NCBI RefSeq assembly: GCF_000231405.2 | Contig: NZ_CP007032.1 | Span: 1,116,001-1,180,000, forward strand | From: Desulfitobacterium metallireducens DSM 15288 | GTDB taxonomy: Bacteria > Bacillota > Desulfitobacteriia > Desulfitobacteriales > Desulfitobacteriaceae | Reading direction: 5' to 3' | DNA: 64,000 nucleotides | Made by a program: the position numbers and the translations under genes | The notes under the pieces: generated by a model | Database searches by the model: none | What the model was told of the DNA's origin: nothing | The model's input: the letters and a program-made list of their open reading frames with translations, nothing else | Shown here: piece by piece, positions 49,788 to 59,388 of the stretch | Layout of the letters: the number at the start of each line of letters is the position of its first letter | How positions within the stretch are numbered: position 1 is the first letter of the stretch

Positions 49788-50861
49788 ATGATTCGCGAAA
49801 TTATTGTAGAGGAATTGGAAAATTTAGAGAATCCAATTCTTGTTGATGTACGTTCCGAAGGAGAATATCAGGAGGCCACTATTCCGGGTGCTCTGAATCT
49901 GCCTCTTTTGAATAATGAAGAACGGGCGCAAGTGGGAACCACTTATACCCAAACTTCACCTGCCTTAGCGAGAGAAGAAGGATTGAAATTTATTAGCCCG
50001 AAATTGCCGGACTTGATAAAACAGGCTCAAATTTGGTCAGAACAAGGACCGCTCGTTCTTTTTTGCTGGCGAGGTGGGATGAGAAGCAAATCCTTGGCTT
50101 CGGTTTTGGATCTTATGGGAGTTCCAGTATACCGTTTGCAAGGAGGATACAAGTCCTATCGTAAAAATGTTGTCGAGTTTTTCGAACAGGAGCCATTCTT
50201 AAAATTCGTTGTCTTGAGGGGAAATACTGGAGTGGGTAAGACCGAGATCCTTAAGCAATTAAAAAGTGAGGGCTATCCGTCGATTGATCTAGAAAAATTA
50301 GCGAATAATCGAGGGTCAGTTTTTGGCGATGTCGGTTTAGGTGCTGCCCCTTCACAAAAAAAATTCGAAGCTTTACTTTACGAAGAGTTGAGGGAAATCA
50401 AAGATAAGGGATATTCGTATATCATTGTCGAATGTGAAAGTAAACGCATTGGACGTGTTACGTTACCGGTTAAATTTTATAACGCCATGCAGCAGGGGAC
50501 GCAGATCCTCGTTTACGATTCGATCCCTAATCGTGTCAAACGGCTAGTTCAAGAATATACGGAAATTCCTGATTCCCTTACTCAAATCCGGGAAGCATTG
50601 ATCCGGCTTGCGAAGACACTTGGGCATAAGAAGTTAGAACAATACAATTTGCTTCTAGAGGAAAATCGTTTAGCGGATTTTACACAAAATCTGCTTGAGT
50701 ATTATGATGCGCTTTACGGATATCCCAATGAATCAAGTCTTGAGTATGAGTTTGAGCTGAGCCAAATTGCTCCAGATCGAGCAATTCAAGAGTTGAAAAA
50801 CTTTCTGGATAAGGAAGTGGCTGTTCAAATTGGAATATCCATTCAAGCAGACGAAATTTAG
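49788..50861 (+). CDS. mnmH: tRNA 2-selenouridine synthase
   Basis: This 357-residue enzyme (SelU/MnmH) replaces the sulfur of 2-thiouridine with selenium in tRNA anticodons, using selenophosphate. The N-terminal rhodanese domain (1-135) has the active Cys in LFCWRGGMRSKS. The C-terminal P-loop domain shows LRGNTGVGKTEIL, then LANNRGSVFGDVGLG. Length is normal. selD is not in the window. It sits 65 bases after ftsK and 38 before the RodZ-like gene. Confidence 0.94.
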   Translation: MIREIIVEELENLENPILVDVRSEGEYQEATIPGALNLPLLNNEERAQVGTTYTQTSPALAREEGLKFISPKLPDLIKQAQIWSEQGPLVLFCWRGGMRSKSLASVLDLMGVPVYRLQGGYKSYRKNVVEFFEQEPFLKFVVLRGNTGVGKTEILKQLKSEGYPSIDLEKLANNRGSVFGDVGLGAAPSQKKFEALLYEELREIKDKGYSYIIVECESKRIGRVTLPVKFYNAMQQGTQILVYDSIPNRVKRLVQEYTEIPDSLTQIREALIRLAKTLGHKKLEQYNLLLEENRLADFTQNLLEYYDALYGYPNESSLEYEFELSQIAPDRAIQELKNFLDKEVAVQIGISIQADEI

Positions 50862-50899
50862 CAAAATAAACATGACGTATCAATTAAGGAGGGTTTGGT

Positions 50900-51730
50900 A
50901 TGGCAGGCGAGGGAAAACTCCTTCAGATAGCACGTGAAGAAAAAGGGTGGAGTATAATTCAGGCCGAAGATGTAACGAAGATCCGGGTGCGTTATCTTGA
51001 GGCGATGGAAAATGAAAATTATTCGATCTTACCCGGAGCGACCTATGTTAAGGGTTTCTTACGAACTTACTCCAAACATCTTGGGATAAATTCTGAGGAG
51101 GTATTGGAACTTTATAAAGCGAGTGAACCTGTCCTGCAACCGAAAAGTGAGTCCGATCTTAGAACGTCTACTTCTCTTCGAAGGCCTGTTTGGTTTCGCC
51201 CCATGGTAGCAGTTTTGGTGGGCTTTCTTGCTGTAGGAGCTGTAGCAGGAATTGCGTCATTGAGTAAGCAGGGCGGAGAAGTTAAAACGGCAGATTACAC
51301 GCCTGTTCCTTTGCCTAGTGCTCCGCAAACTGAACAAAAGCCAGCATCTGAGGTCAGCCCAGATCAAGCGCAGAATACCACACCTCAGAATCCGCCTAGT
51401 GTTATTGCTGCAACGACAGATGGATTAAAAGCACAAATCGTATTTACTCAACCTTGCTGGTTAGTCGTGAATGTTGACGGTAAACCGGCTCTCGAAGGAA
51501 CCTTTTCTCTTGGCACAACGAAAGAACTGTCTGGTGCTGAAACAATCGAATTTGTTACAGTCGGAAATGCTGGAGGAATAACAATTACCCTAAATGGTAA
51601 AAATGTTCCCTCTTTTGGTACGGCTGGACAAGTTGTTCGCAATGTCGTCCTTAATAAGGAAACCTTGAACCAAATTTCGGCTCAAACTCAAACTGGTCAA
51701 ACCTCACAACCTTCAGTACAACCGCAATAA
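50900..51730 (+). CDS. RodZ-like cell-shape protein (HTH, one membrane helix, DUF4115)
   Basis: This 276-residue protein has an N-terminal Cro-like helix-turn-helix (about 8-70: LLQIAREEKGWSIIQAEDVTKI, GATYVKGFLRTYSKHLGI), one membrane helix (about 98-117), a Pro/Gln/Ala-rich linker and an outer beta domain (DUF4115, about 175-255). RodZ ties MreB to the membrane in rod-shaped cells. GGAGG precedes ATG 50900. Confidence 0.9.
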   Translation: MAGEGKLLQIAREEKGWSIIQAEDVTKIRVRYLEAMENENYSILPGATYVKGFLRTYSKHLGINSEEVLELYKASEPVLQPKSESDLRTSTSLRRPVWFRPMVAVLVGFLAVGAVAGIASLSKQGGEVKTADYTPVPLPSAPQTEQKPASEVSPDQAQNTTPQNPPSVIAATTDGLKAQIVFTQPCWLVVNVDGKPALEGTFSLGTTKELSGAETIEFVTVGNAGGITITLNGKNVPSFGTAGQVVRNVVLNKETLNQISAQTQTGQTSQPSVQPQ

Positions 51731-51775
51731 TGAAAAGCACAGCTGTAAAAAATGTAGGAAAAGGAGAGAATGGCT

Positions 51776-52267
51776 TTGGCTAAGGAATCTTCATTCGATA
51801 TAGTTTCCCAAGTTGAGATGCAAGAAGTGAGTAATGCTATCCACCAAGCGCAAAAAGAAATTGAACAACGTTTTGATTTTAAAAATAGTAAATCATCAAT
51901 TGAACTTCAGGAGGATAAAATCATCTTAGTTTCAGATGATGATTTTAAATTGCGTAATGTTGTGGATATACTCGAGAGTAAGCTGGTGAAAAGACAGGTT
52001 TCATTGAAAGCGTTGGATTATGGAAAAGTTACACCAGCTGCAAGTGATACGGTACGGCAGGAAGCTAAATTGGTTCAGGGAATTTCTCAGGAAAAGGCCA
52101 AACAAGTCAATAAACTGATCAAGGAGAGCAAGATTAAAGTCTCAAGCTCTATCCAGGGTGATCAGGTTCGGGTTACGGGTAAAGATAAAGATGACCTCCA
52201 GGCTGTAATTGCCCTGCTCCGGCAACAAGATTTAGGGATTGACCTGCAATTTATTAATTATCGTTAA
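51776..52267 (+). CDS. YajQ family nucleotide-binding protein
   Basis: This 163-residue protein has the two ferredoxin-like repeats of YajQ/UPF0234, beginning [19 protein letters not shown] and including [14 protein letters not shown]. Some relatives bind c-di-GMP; the role here is unknown. TTG 51776 is 8 bases behind AAGGAGA; ATG 51770 would lie too close to that site. Followed by a terminator. Confidence 0.92.
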   Translation: MAKESSFDIVSQVEMQEVSNAIHQAQKEIEQRFDFKNSKSSIELQEDKIILVSDDDFKLRNVVDILESKLVKRQVSLKALDYGKVTPAASDTVRQEAKLVQGISQEKAKQVNKLIKESKIKVSSSIQGDQVRVTGKDKDDLQAVIALLRQQDLGIDLQFINYR

Positions 52268-52297
52268 AAGGTTTTAGCGAAAGAGATATTTTCGAGA

Positions 52298-52327
52298 TCT
52301 CCCACTTCCAGTGGGAGTTTTACTTTT
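52298..52327 (+). terminator. Terminator behind the yajQ-like gene
   Basis: CTCCCACT and AGTGGGAG form a GC-rich stem with a 3-base loop followed by TTTTACTTTTAG. Confidence 0.85.
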
Positions 52328-52346
52328 AGTTCTTTAAAGAATTGGA

Positions 52347-54368
52347 GTGATACTGATTAAGAAGCAACAGTTTTTACCCATAACTCAAGAGGATATGAAA
52401 AAACGGGGGTGGCGGGAACTGGACTTCCTGCTCATAACCGGAGACGCTTATGTCGATCATTGCACTTTTGGAATAGCTATTATTTCAAGAGTGCTAGAGA
52501 AAGAAGGATATCGGGTGGGAGTTATTGCCCAACCGGATTGGAAAGACCTTGAATCCTTTGAAGTTTTAGGCCGACCCCGGTTGGGTTGCCTTATTTCAGG
52601 AGGAAATCTCGATTCCATGGTCGACCACTATACTGCGGCTAAGAAGAGACGCGCTAAGGATGTTTATTCCCCAGGCGGAAAAGCGGGACTAAGACCCGAC
52701 CATTCAACCGTTGTTTATTCTAATCGTGTGCGGGAGGCCTTCCCAGGACTTCCTGTCGTACTCGGAGGAATTGAAGCTTCCTTACGCCGATTTGCCCATT
52801 ATGATTTTTGGAGCAATAAGGTAAAAAACTCGATTCTCTTGGATAGTCAGGCCGATATACTTGTTTTCGGCATGGGCGAAAAGGCTATCGTGGAAATTGC
52901 CAAACAATTAGAAACAGGAATTCCTGTACGAGATATTCAAGGAATTCGAGGGACGATGGTCCCTTGGAAGGGGGAACTTCCTGAGCAAGTCATCGAACTT
53001 CCTTCAGCTAAGGAAGTCGCTGCAGATAAGAGGAAGTATGCTGAAGCATTTTGGGTTCAATATAATCAGCAGGATCCCATTCGAGGTCAAGCTATGTACC
53101 AACTCCATGGCAAGGAAGGGGTATTACAGTATGGACCTGGATATCCTCTCTCACAGTCAGAAATGGATGCAGTCTATGCTTTACCTTATATGGGTACCTA
53201 TCATCCAATATACGAAGAAGAAGGTGGGGTTCCTGCTATTACAGAAGTCGAGTTTAGCTTGGTCAGTGCACGGGGATGCTATGGTTCCTGCTCTTTTTGT
53301 GCGATCACCTTTCATCAGGGTAGAATTGTTCAAAGCCGTAGCCAAGAATCAATTATTCGGGAAGCAGAGCGCTTAACCTGGCATCCTGATTTTAAAGGGT
53401 ATATTCATGATGTGGGTGGACCTACGGCTAACTTTCGACGTCCCGCGTGCCAAGCACAGCTTAACAGAGGGGCCTGTCCCCAGCGACAGTGTCTTTTTCC
53501 CTCACCCTGCCCAAAAGCTGATGTGGATCATGGAGAATACATCCAACTTTTGCGCCGTTTGAGGAGTATTCCCAAGGTTAAGAAGGTCTTCGTACGTTCA
53601 GGTATCCGTTATGATGTAGTACTCGCCGACAAGAAAACCGACTTCTTACGCGAGCTTTGTGAATACCACGTTAGTGGACAACTTAAAGTGGCACCCGAGC
53701 ATGTAAGCGATCAGGTGCTTAAAAGAATGGGTAAACCCGGAAGAAAGGTTTATGACACTTTTGCCAAGGAATTTAAAGAGGTCAATGAGGAGTTAGGTAA
53801 GAAACAGTTTCTGGTTCCTTACCTCATGTCTTCACACCCTGGAAGTGGATTGCGAGAGGCGATTGAATTAGCAGAATATGTACGCGATATGGGCGTTAAT
53901 CCCGAACAAGTTCAGGATTTTATCCCGACTCCAGGAACTCTAGCCACATGTATGTATTTTACAGGTTTAGATCCCCGTACGATGGAAAGTGTTTACGTTC
54001 CTCGAAGTATGGAAGAAAAAGCGATGCAACGAGCCTTAATTCAGTATCGAAATCCGAAAAATTACGGACTCGTTGAAAAGGCACTGAAAAAGGCTCATCG
54101 TGAGGACCTCATTGGTTATGGACCGAAATGTCTGATTCGCCCGAAACATCCTTTTTACAATAGATCCAAAGGATCAGGCGAGGGGAAAATGGAGGGATCG
54201 ACTTTAGAAAAGTTTAGCTCGAAGAGAAGCTCCCGCGCGAGCGAACCTAGTAAAGCAGTGTTCTCTAGGGGTACTGCGAAGAGTACAAGCAGCGCAAAGA
54301 GCACTAAAAACGTAAAGAACGAAAATCAGGCCAAAAGAACAAAGCTAAAAAAGAAGAAAGCTAAATAA
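52347..54368 (+). CDS. YgiQ-family radical SAM protein
   Basis: This 673-residue protein belongs to the YgiQ group (UPF0313) with an N-terminal FLPITQEDMKKRGW and GDAYVDHCTFG start and radical SAM cluster motif ARGCYGSCSFCAITFHQG. The C-terminal block (DFIPTPGTLATCMYFTG, FYNR) is typical. The last 60 residues are a Lys/Ser-rich low-complexity tail. The start is uncertain: GTG 52347 or a nearby CTG 52353, because the conserved FLP lies just after and no ATG precedes it. The reaction is unknown. Confidence 0.88.
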   Translation: MILIKKQQFLPITQEDMKKRGWRELDFLLITGDAYVDHCTFGIAIISRVLEKEGYRVGVIAQPDWKDLESFEVLGRPRLGCLISGGNLDSMVDHYTAAKKRRAKDVYSPGGKAGLRPDHSTVVYSNRVREAFPGLPVVLGGIEASLRRFAHYDFWSNKVKNSILLDSQADILVFGMGEKAIVEIAKQLETGIPVRDIQGIRGTMVPWKGELPEQVIELPSAKEVAADKRKYAEAFWVQYNQQDPIRGQAMYQLHGKEGVLQYGPGYPLSQSEMDAVYALPYMGTYHPIYEEEGGVPAITEVEFSLVSARGCYGSCSFCAITFHQGRIVQSRSQESIIREAERLTWHPDFKGYIHDVGGPTANFRRPACQAQLNRGACPQRQCLFPSPCPKADVDHGEYIQLLRRLRSIPKVKKVFVRSGIRYDVVLADKKTDFLRELCEYHVSGQLKVAPEHVSDQVLKRMGKPGRKVYDTFAKEFKEVNEELGKKQFLVPYLMSSHPGSGLREAIELAEYVRDMGVNPEQVQDFIPTPGTLATCMYFTGLDPRTMESVYVPRSMEEKAMQRALIQYRNPKNYGLVEKALKKAHREDLIGYGPKCLIRPKHPFYNRSKGSGEGKMEGSTLEKFSSKRSSRASEPSKAVFSRGTAKSTSSAKSTKNVKNENQAKRTKLKKKKAK

Positions 54369-54939
54369 TCGCTCCAAACTCTTCGATCAAAGCATCCTCC
54401 ACTTCATTAAAATCAATAAACCCTAATTCCTTGGTATAGGTTGGTTCAAAATCGAGGAATTCCTCAAGCGTGAGGGGTTCATCTGAATAGAATTTGTTTA
54501 AAGAAAACCAGGTTCCTTTTTCATCCTTCTGAAGATATTGCAGTTGATAAAATTCGGTATTATCCAGTTGACTCTGAAAGATAATGGATTGCGCAGGGAT
54601 GATAAAAACGACAGTGGCATCCTCATATTTGCGATTGTTAAATTTCCAGATAAAGGCTTCGATAAGAGCCAAAGAATCCTGTGGACCATCCTCCTGATCT
54701 TCCCAACTAAAATCTAAAGAATTTAGATTTCGCTGTTCCATCATATCGGCTAAGTCATCAATGCGCGGAACAACCGGTGAGGGAAGGGTATATTGGTCAC
54801 ATAGTTTACTGCCACAATGATAGACGGGGACTTGATGAATATGGCCCATTCCCTGAGCCAAGTCGATCGGAATTGTTCGTTTAGTTAAATAACCGGTATC
54901 GCCACAACCACAAAAATCTACGGGAGAAAGTTCTTTCAT
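54361..54939 (-). CDS. Uncharacterised protein with YgiT-like zinc-finger start
   Basis: This 192-residue soluble, acidic protein begins with two Cys pairs (VDFCGCGDTGY and VYHCGSKLCDQY) separated by about 35 residues, like a small zinc ribbon of YgiT type. The remaining part, rich in aromatic and acidic residues, I do not recognise. ATG 54939 (minus) has AGTGAGGCG upstream. It overlaps the end of the YgiQ-type gene by 8 bases tail to tail. Confidence 0.7.
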   Translation of the reverse strand: MKELSPVDFCGCGDTGYLTKRTIPIDLAQGMGHIHQVPVYHCGSKLCDQYTLPSPVVPRIDDLADMMEQRNLNSLDFSWEDQEDGPQDSLALIEAFIWKFNNRKYEDATVVFIIPAQSIIFQSQLDNTEFYQLQYLQKDEKGTWFSLNKFYSDEPLTLEEFLDFEPTYTKELGFIDFNEVEDALIEEFGAII

Positions 54940-55110
54940 TGTTAAAAACGCCTCACTCTTTAAATATTCAAGTTTATTATACACATATATTATAGGATAA
55001 AAATTGTCTTGTGAAACTTTATTGTTCTATATAGTTTTTGACCGTTAGGAGAAGTTGGTTTATACTATTAGAAGAATGCATGAGGTTATGTAGATATTGA
55101 GGTGCAGTTT

Positions 55111-56439
55111 TTGAGTAAAAAAGTAGCTATAGTGACACTCGGATGCCCGAAAAATCAGGTGGACAGCGAGGTTATGTCCGGTCGTATCAGTGAAAAATAT
55201 GACTTAGTTCAGGAACTTGAACAGGCTGATATTATTATTGTTAATACGTGTACTTTCATTGATAGTGCTAAAGAGGAGTCTGTTGATACAATTCTTGAAA
55301 TGGCTCAGTACAAACAAGAGGGGCACTGCCAAACTTTGCTTGCGGCAGGTTGTCTAGCACAACGTTATGGCGAAGAACTGATGACGGATATTCAAGAACT
55401 TGATGGAATTTTAGGCACAGGCAATTTGGCAGAGGTTCTTGAAGTCATTGATGAGGCTCAAATTCATAAGACCAAACATGTGACTCAAGGAGCTCCTGAA
55501 TTTCTTTATAATGATTTGATGCCGAGGCAACGTCTTTCACCAAAACATTACGCGTATGTAAAGGTCGCGGAAGGGTGCGATAATTTTTGTACTTATTGCA
55601 TTATTCCTAAAGTAAGAGGGCATTTTCGGAGTCGTCCTGAAGAATCCATCCTGCGCGAAATTCGACAGATGGCTGATGAAGGGGTTAAAGAAATACTTCT
55701 GATTGCTCAGGATACAACGCGATATGGCAAGGATCTTTATGGAGAATTAAGACTTCCTTCTTTAGTCCGTAAGGTTGCCGAGATTCAAGGAATCGAATGG
55801 ATCCGTCTGATGTACTGTTACCCTGATTTATTTTCAGACGAACTGATTCAAACGATGAAGGAGACGCCAAAGGTTTGCCGCTACATTGATTTACCTCTGC
55901 AACATGCGGACAACCAGATTCTAAAAGAAATGAATCGCCGGGGAACGAGTGAAGAAACTGAAATATTGATTAAGAAATTGCGTCAAGCGATGCCGGATAT
56001 CCAGATTAGAACTACGATGATTACGGGGTTCCCGGGAGAGACGGAGGTCCAGTTCGCCAATTTATTGGCATTTGTTAAACGCGTAGGTTTTGATCGCTTA
56101 GGTGCCTTTGCTTATTCGCAAGAAGAATCTACACCTGCGGCTCAACGAGAAGATCAGGTTCCGCATGAAATTCGTGAACAACGTCGTGACGATTTGATGC
56201 AGGTTCAACAAGGGATAGCCCTAGAACGCCAGCAACGCTGGATAGGGAAGACCTTAAAAGTCTTAATCGAAGAAAAATTACCGGATGGACGCTATCTAGG
56301 ACGATCAGAAGGGGATGCGCCCGAAATTGATGGTTCAGTTTATGTAAACTCGTCACAAGAATTGAAAATTGGTGAATTTACTCAAGTCAAAATCCATGAA
56401 GTGGATAGTTATGACTTAATGGGAGAGGTTGTTTCGTGA
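55111..56439 (+). CDS. rimO: Ribosomal protein S12 methylthiotransferase RimO
   Basis: This 442-residue radical SAM enzyme adds a methylthio group to Asp of ribosomal protein S12. The N-terminal domain has VTLGCPKNQVDSE, NTCTFIDSAKEESV and AAGCLAQRY with three cluster Cys; the radical SAM motif is CDNFCTYCIIPKVRG; a C-terminal TRAM domain (about 375-440) follows. RimO rather than MiaB is favoured by the CPKNQVDSE start. TTG 55111 is 7 bases behind GAGGTG. It overlaps pgsA by 4 bases. Confidence 0.95.
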   Translation: MSKKVAIVTLGCPKNQVDSEVMSGRISEKYDLVQELEQADIIIVNTCTFIDSAKEESVDTILEMAQYKQEGHCQTLLAAGCLAQRYGEELMTDIQELDGILGTGNLAEVLEVIDEAQIHKTKHVTQGAPEFLYNDLMPRQRLSPKHYAYVKVAEGCDNFCTYCIIPKVRGHFRSRPEESILREIRQMADEGVKEILLIAQDTTRYGKDLYGELRLPSLVRKVAEIQGIEWIRLMYCYPDLFSDELIQTMKETPKVCRYIDLPLQHADNQILKEMNRRGTSEETEILIKKLRQAMPDIQIRTTMITGFPGETEVQFANLLAFVKRVGFDRLGAFAYSQEESTPAAQREDQVPHEIREQRRDDLMQVQQGIALERQQRWIGKTLKVLIEEKLPDGRYLGRSEGDAPEIDGSVYVNSSQELKIGEFTQVKIHEVDSYDLMGEVVS

Positions 56440-56993
56440 ATTTACCCAATCGACTCACATTGGCCCGAATTATTTTAATACCGGTTTTTATGGCTTTTTT
56501 GCTGATTCAAGATGCTAAAGGGCATACGATTATCCCTTATCAAGATACAGTGGCTGCTATAATTTTTATTTTAGCAGCCACTACCGATGGCTTAGATGGC
56601 TATATCGCTCGCAAACGCGGTCAGGTCACGACTCTTGGTAAATTTATGGACCCGCTGGCGGATAAACTCCTCGTATCAGCAGCGTTGATTTCTTTAGTTG
56701 AGCTTGGAAGTGTACCTGCCTGGGTTGCTTGGGTGATCCTTGGACGGGAGTTCGCGGTTACAGGACTAAGAGCCATTGCCTCAGCAGATGGAATCGTCAT
56801 TAGCGCGAGTAAGCTGGGTAAGATTAAAACCGTCACCCAAGTCATTGCTATTTCGGCTATACTCCTTGAGGATTGGCCCTTATCGCTCGTGCATATTCCG
56901 GTAGGCCAGCCGTTCCTCTATATTGCCTTATTCTTTACGTTACTTTCAGGTATAGATTATATGGTGAAAATGAAGACGATATTCCGTAAGTAA
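56436..56993 (+). CDS. pgsA: CDP-diacylglycerol-glycerol-3-phosphate 3-phosphatidyltransferase
   Basis: This 185-residue membrane enzyme makes phosphatidylglycerol phosphate. It starts MNLPNRLTLARI and has the CDP-alcohol phosphotransferase motif DGLDGYIAR with eight residues to G, then KFMDPLADK (pattern D-x2-DG-x2-AR-x8-G-x3-D-x3-D). GTG 56436 overlaps the rimO stop (GTGA). Its product feeds the LTA-synthase-like enzyme encoded 10 kb upstream. Confidence 0.95.
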   Translation: MNLPNRLTLARIILIPVFMAFLLIQDAKGHTIIPYQDTVAAIIFILAATTDGLDGYIARKRGQVTTLGKFMDPLADKLLVSAALISLVELGSVPAWVAWVILGREFAVTGLRAIASADGIVISASKLGKIKTVTQVIAISAILLEDWPLSLVHIPVGQPFLYIALFFTLLSGIDYMVKMKTIFRK

Positions 56994-57013
56994 ATTAACG
57001 ATAAAAAGTGTTC

Positions 57014-57052
57014 AAAGAAGGATTCTCTAAAAAGAGCAATTCTTCTTTTTTT
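57014..57052 (+). terminator. Terminator behind pgsA
   Basis: AAAGAAG with inner CTCT/AGAG pairing and CTTCTTT form an imperfect stem followed by a T run. Confidence 0.65.
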
Positions 57053-57183
57053 GTTCTCTAAATTTAACATATGTGGATATATTTATATAACCGTCAAGTA
57101 TACATTTGATGATATAATGTGATATATCAAAATTGATATACCAAATTTTTGTTGAGATCAAGTACATGAAATGGAGGGTACAG

Positions 57184-57708
57184 ATGTCGATGATGAAACA
57201 AAGAATTCTAAGGATTAGTTTTGTGGGAATTCTCGCTTTTGGACTTTTATTGGGTGGCCAAATTCTTTATAGAACGAACTGGGTTAATGGACAGTTAGCT
57301 CAAAATAGTCGCCAAATAAGTGGTGTCATTTCGGCGCAGATTACAGCGGAGAATGGACAAAAAGTTTTAGAAGTAACGACAAACCATGTTCAAAATCTAG
57401 AAAAAGTAGGGCAGCAACTCGAAACGCTGGCAGGGGAAAATCCAATACGTTTAAAAGATCAGAGAACACCTGAATTAGAAAGGCTAATGGCGAAGATGGA
57501 ATTTCCCTTACAAGAAGGTATCACTCAAGGAAATTTCACGCAGATGGAAGAAACACTTCAACAACAAGCAACCCAAGCCAGGGTGGATCTCGAGTTATCG
57601 ATGAACAGTGAAGGAATTTATGTGAACTTAACACAGGGACAAGCTCAGTTGCTTGAGGTTATTGAACGCCCGGGTCAAGGAAAATTTTTACCATCTAGAA
57701 GTCAATGA
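57184..57708 (+). CDS. Single-span membrane protein of unknown function, upstream of FtsH-like gene
   Basis: This 174-residue protein has one N-terminal membrane helix (about 10-29) and a predicted outer region rich in Gln and charged residues, probably helical (about 60-135). I recognise no family. ATG 57184 has GGAGGG upstream; a TTG far upstream in frame is unlikely. It is 14 bases before the FtsH-like gene, so the two are surely co-expressed, and the protein may be a membrane partner or adaptor. Confidence 0.75.
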   Translation: MSMMKQRILRISFVGILAFGLLLGGQILYRTNWVNGQLAQNSRQISGVISAQITAENGQKVLEVTTNHVQNLEKVGQQLETLAGENPIRLKDQRTPELERLMAKMEFPLQEGITQGNFTQMEETLQQQATQARVDLELSMNSEGIYVNLTQGQAQLLEVIERPGQGKFLPSRSQ

Positions 57709-57722
57709 GAGGAGGAGCATAA

Positions 57723-59195
57723 ATGGGTATTGATATTGTAATAGGTGCTGGAATTGGGCTTTTCCTCTTTCTTTGGGTAATCGGTTATAACGTTTTACCT
57801 CTTGCGTTTTTAGGAGTGGGGGCTTTTCTTGTTTGGAAATTAGTTATTCAGAGACAGGTGTTAACGACGTCCGGAAGAGGGGTTCAGATTTCAGATACCT
57901 CGGTGGATTTTGAAGATATTGGGGGACAAAGCGCAGCCAAAAAAGAACTACAGGAAGCTTTAGATTTTTTGTTATATTCAGAGCGTATGAAGGAATTGGG
58001 AATTCGTCCGCTGAAAGGGATTTTATTATCCGGCCCGCCAGGGACAGGTAAAACTCTTTTGGCGAAAGCAGCGGCTCGCTATACAAATTCTTCATTCCTA
58101 GCAATATCAGGAAGCGAATTTGTGGAAATGTATGCTGGCGTAGGCGCTGAACGGGTTCGTAAGTTATTCCACAGAGCCAAAGATCTTGCCCATAAACAAA
58201 AAAAATCGAGTGCGATTATTTTTATCGATGAGATTGATATTCTTGGGGCAAAGCGAGGAAGTAACGTTTCTCATCATGAATATGATCAAACCTTAAATCA
58301 GCTCTTAGTCGAAATGGATGGATTAGGGTTAGAGCAAGAAATTCAAATCTTGGTTCTTGCGGCGACGAACCGTGCAGATGCTCTTGATTCTGCTTTATTA
58401 AGACCGGGTCGTTTTGACCGGCAGGTCAAGGTTGATTTGCCAGATAAGGAAGGCAGGCTGGCAATCCTCAACATTCATACACGGAATAAACCTTTAGCAG
58501 AGGATGTTAACTTAGAAAAAATCGCTCAAGAGACATTTAGCTTTTCAGGGGCACATCTCGAAAGTGTCACGAATGAAGCTGCCGTTTTGGCGTTGCGTGA
58601 TGACGCCCAAGAAATTGAAATGAAACATTTTCGAGAAGCGGTTGAAAAAGTCTTATTAGGAGAAAAACTCGATCGTAAACCCACCGTCGAAGAATTAAAA
58701 CGAGTGGCTGTTCATGAAAGCGGGCATGCTATACTGGCTGAACGGGTCCATCCCCATTCAGTATCCCAAATTTCAATTCGCTCACGAGGAAATACTTTAG
58801 GGTATGTTCGCCATTACCCGAAGGACGATCTTTACCTTTATACTCAAGAAATGTTAGAAGAGCAAATTATGATTGCCTTGGCTGGCGCTTTAGCAGAAGA
58901 AGCCGTGTTGGGCGCACGAAGTACTGGCTCGGCGGGAGACTACGAACAGGCCTTGCGCTTAGTTGAGAAAATGCTAGCTTCAGGGATGTCCGAATTGGGA
59001 GTTGTGGATGTCAGCAAACTCGGTACTGATCAGAGGCAGGCAGTGACTCGTGATATTCTAAGCAAACTTGAGCAAAGAACTCAGGAAATCATAAACGAGG
59101 GAAAAACAATTTTACTCCAAATTGTTGATCTTTTGAAAGAGGAAGAAAGTATTAGCGGAGAAAAACTTCGTTTGTACCTTGGAACAGTAGCATAA
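57723..59195 (+). CDS. Short FtsH-like AAA+ zinc protease
   Basis: This 490-residue ATP-dependent membrane protease is shorter than FtsH (about 610-650). The N-terminal 40 residues are two close hydrophobic segments without the usual outer domain. The AAA module shows DIGGQSAAKKELQEAL, LSGPPGTGKTLLAKA, IIFIDEIDILGAKRG and ATNRADALDSALLRPGRFDR. The protease has VHESGHAILA (HExxH) and the Asp in GSAGDYEQAL. FtsH proper normally lies elsewhere in such genomes (near hpt), so this is probably a second, specialised copy. Confidence 0.88.
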   Translation: MGIDIVIGAGIGLFLFLWVIGYNVLPLAFLGVGAFLVWKLVIQRQVLTTSGRGVQISDTSVDFEDIGGQSAAKKELQEALDFLLYSERMKELGIRPLKGILLSGPPGTGKTLLAKAAARYTNSSFLAISGSEFVEMYAGVGAERVRKLFHRAKDLAHKQKKSSAIIFIDEIDILGAKRGSNVSHHEYDQTLNQLLVEMDGLGLEQEIQILVLAATNRADALDSALLRPGRFDRQVKVDLPDKEGRLAILNIHTRNKPLAEDVNLEKIAQETFSFSGAHLESVTNEAAVLALRDDAQEIEMKHFREAVEKVLLGEKLDRKPTVEELKRVAVHESGHAILAERVHPHSVSQISIRSRGNTLGYVRHYPKDDLYLYTQEMLEEQIMIALAGALAEEAVLGARSTGSAGDYEQALRLVEKMLASGMSELGVVDVSKLGTDQRQAVTRDILSKLEQRTQEIINEGKTILLQIVDLLKEEESISGEKLRLYLGTVA

Positions 59196-59202
59196 ATAAT
59201 TT

Positions 59203-59231
59203 GAAACTCGGCCTTGACCGAGTTTTTTTAT
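59203..59231 (+). terminator. Terminator behind the FtsH-like gene
   Basis: AACTCGG and CCGAGTT form a stem with a short loop followed by a T run. Confidence 0.85.
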
Positions 59232-59388
59232 ATCTGAATTTTAGTCAACCGGAAGCAGGATAAATCTTTTTACGATAAGAAATAAGATATAAATAGAGAC
59301 GTAATGGGAATCCTTATAAAAAGAGAAATCTTAAATGATGGAAAAATCGCGTTAGTTTGCGTTTAATGGTGGAGAGTGATAAAATACT

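Noticed and set aside
50680-50883. Minus-strand frame at the end of the selenouridine synthase gene
   Set aside because: No ribosome site and entirely within a well-supported gene on the other strand.
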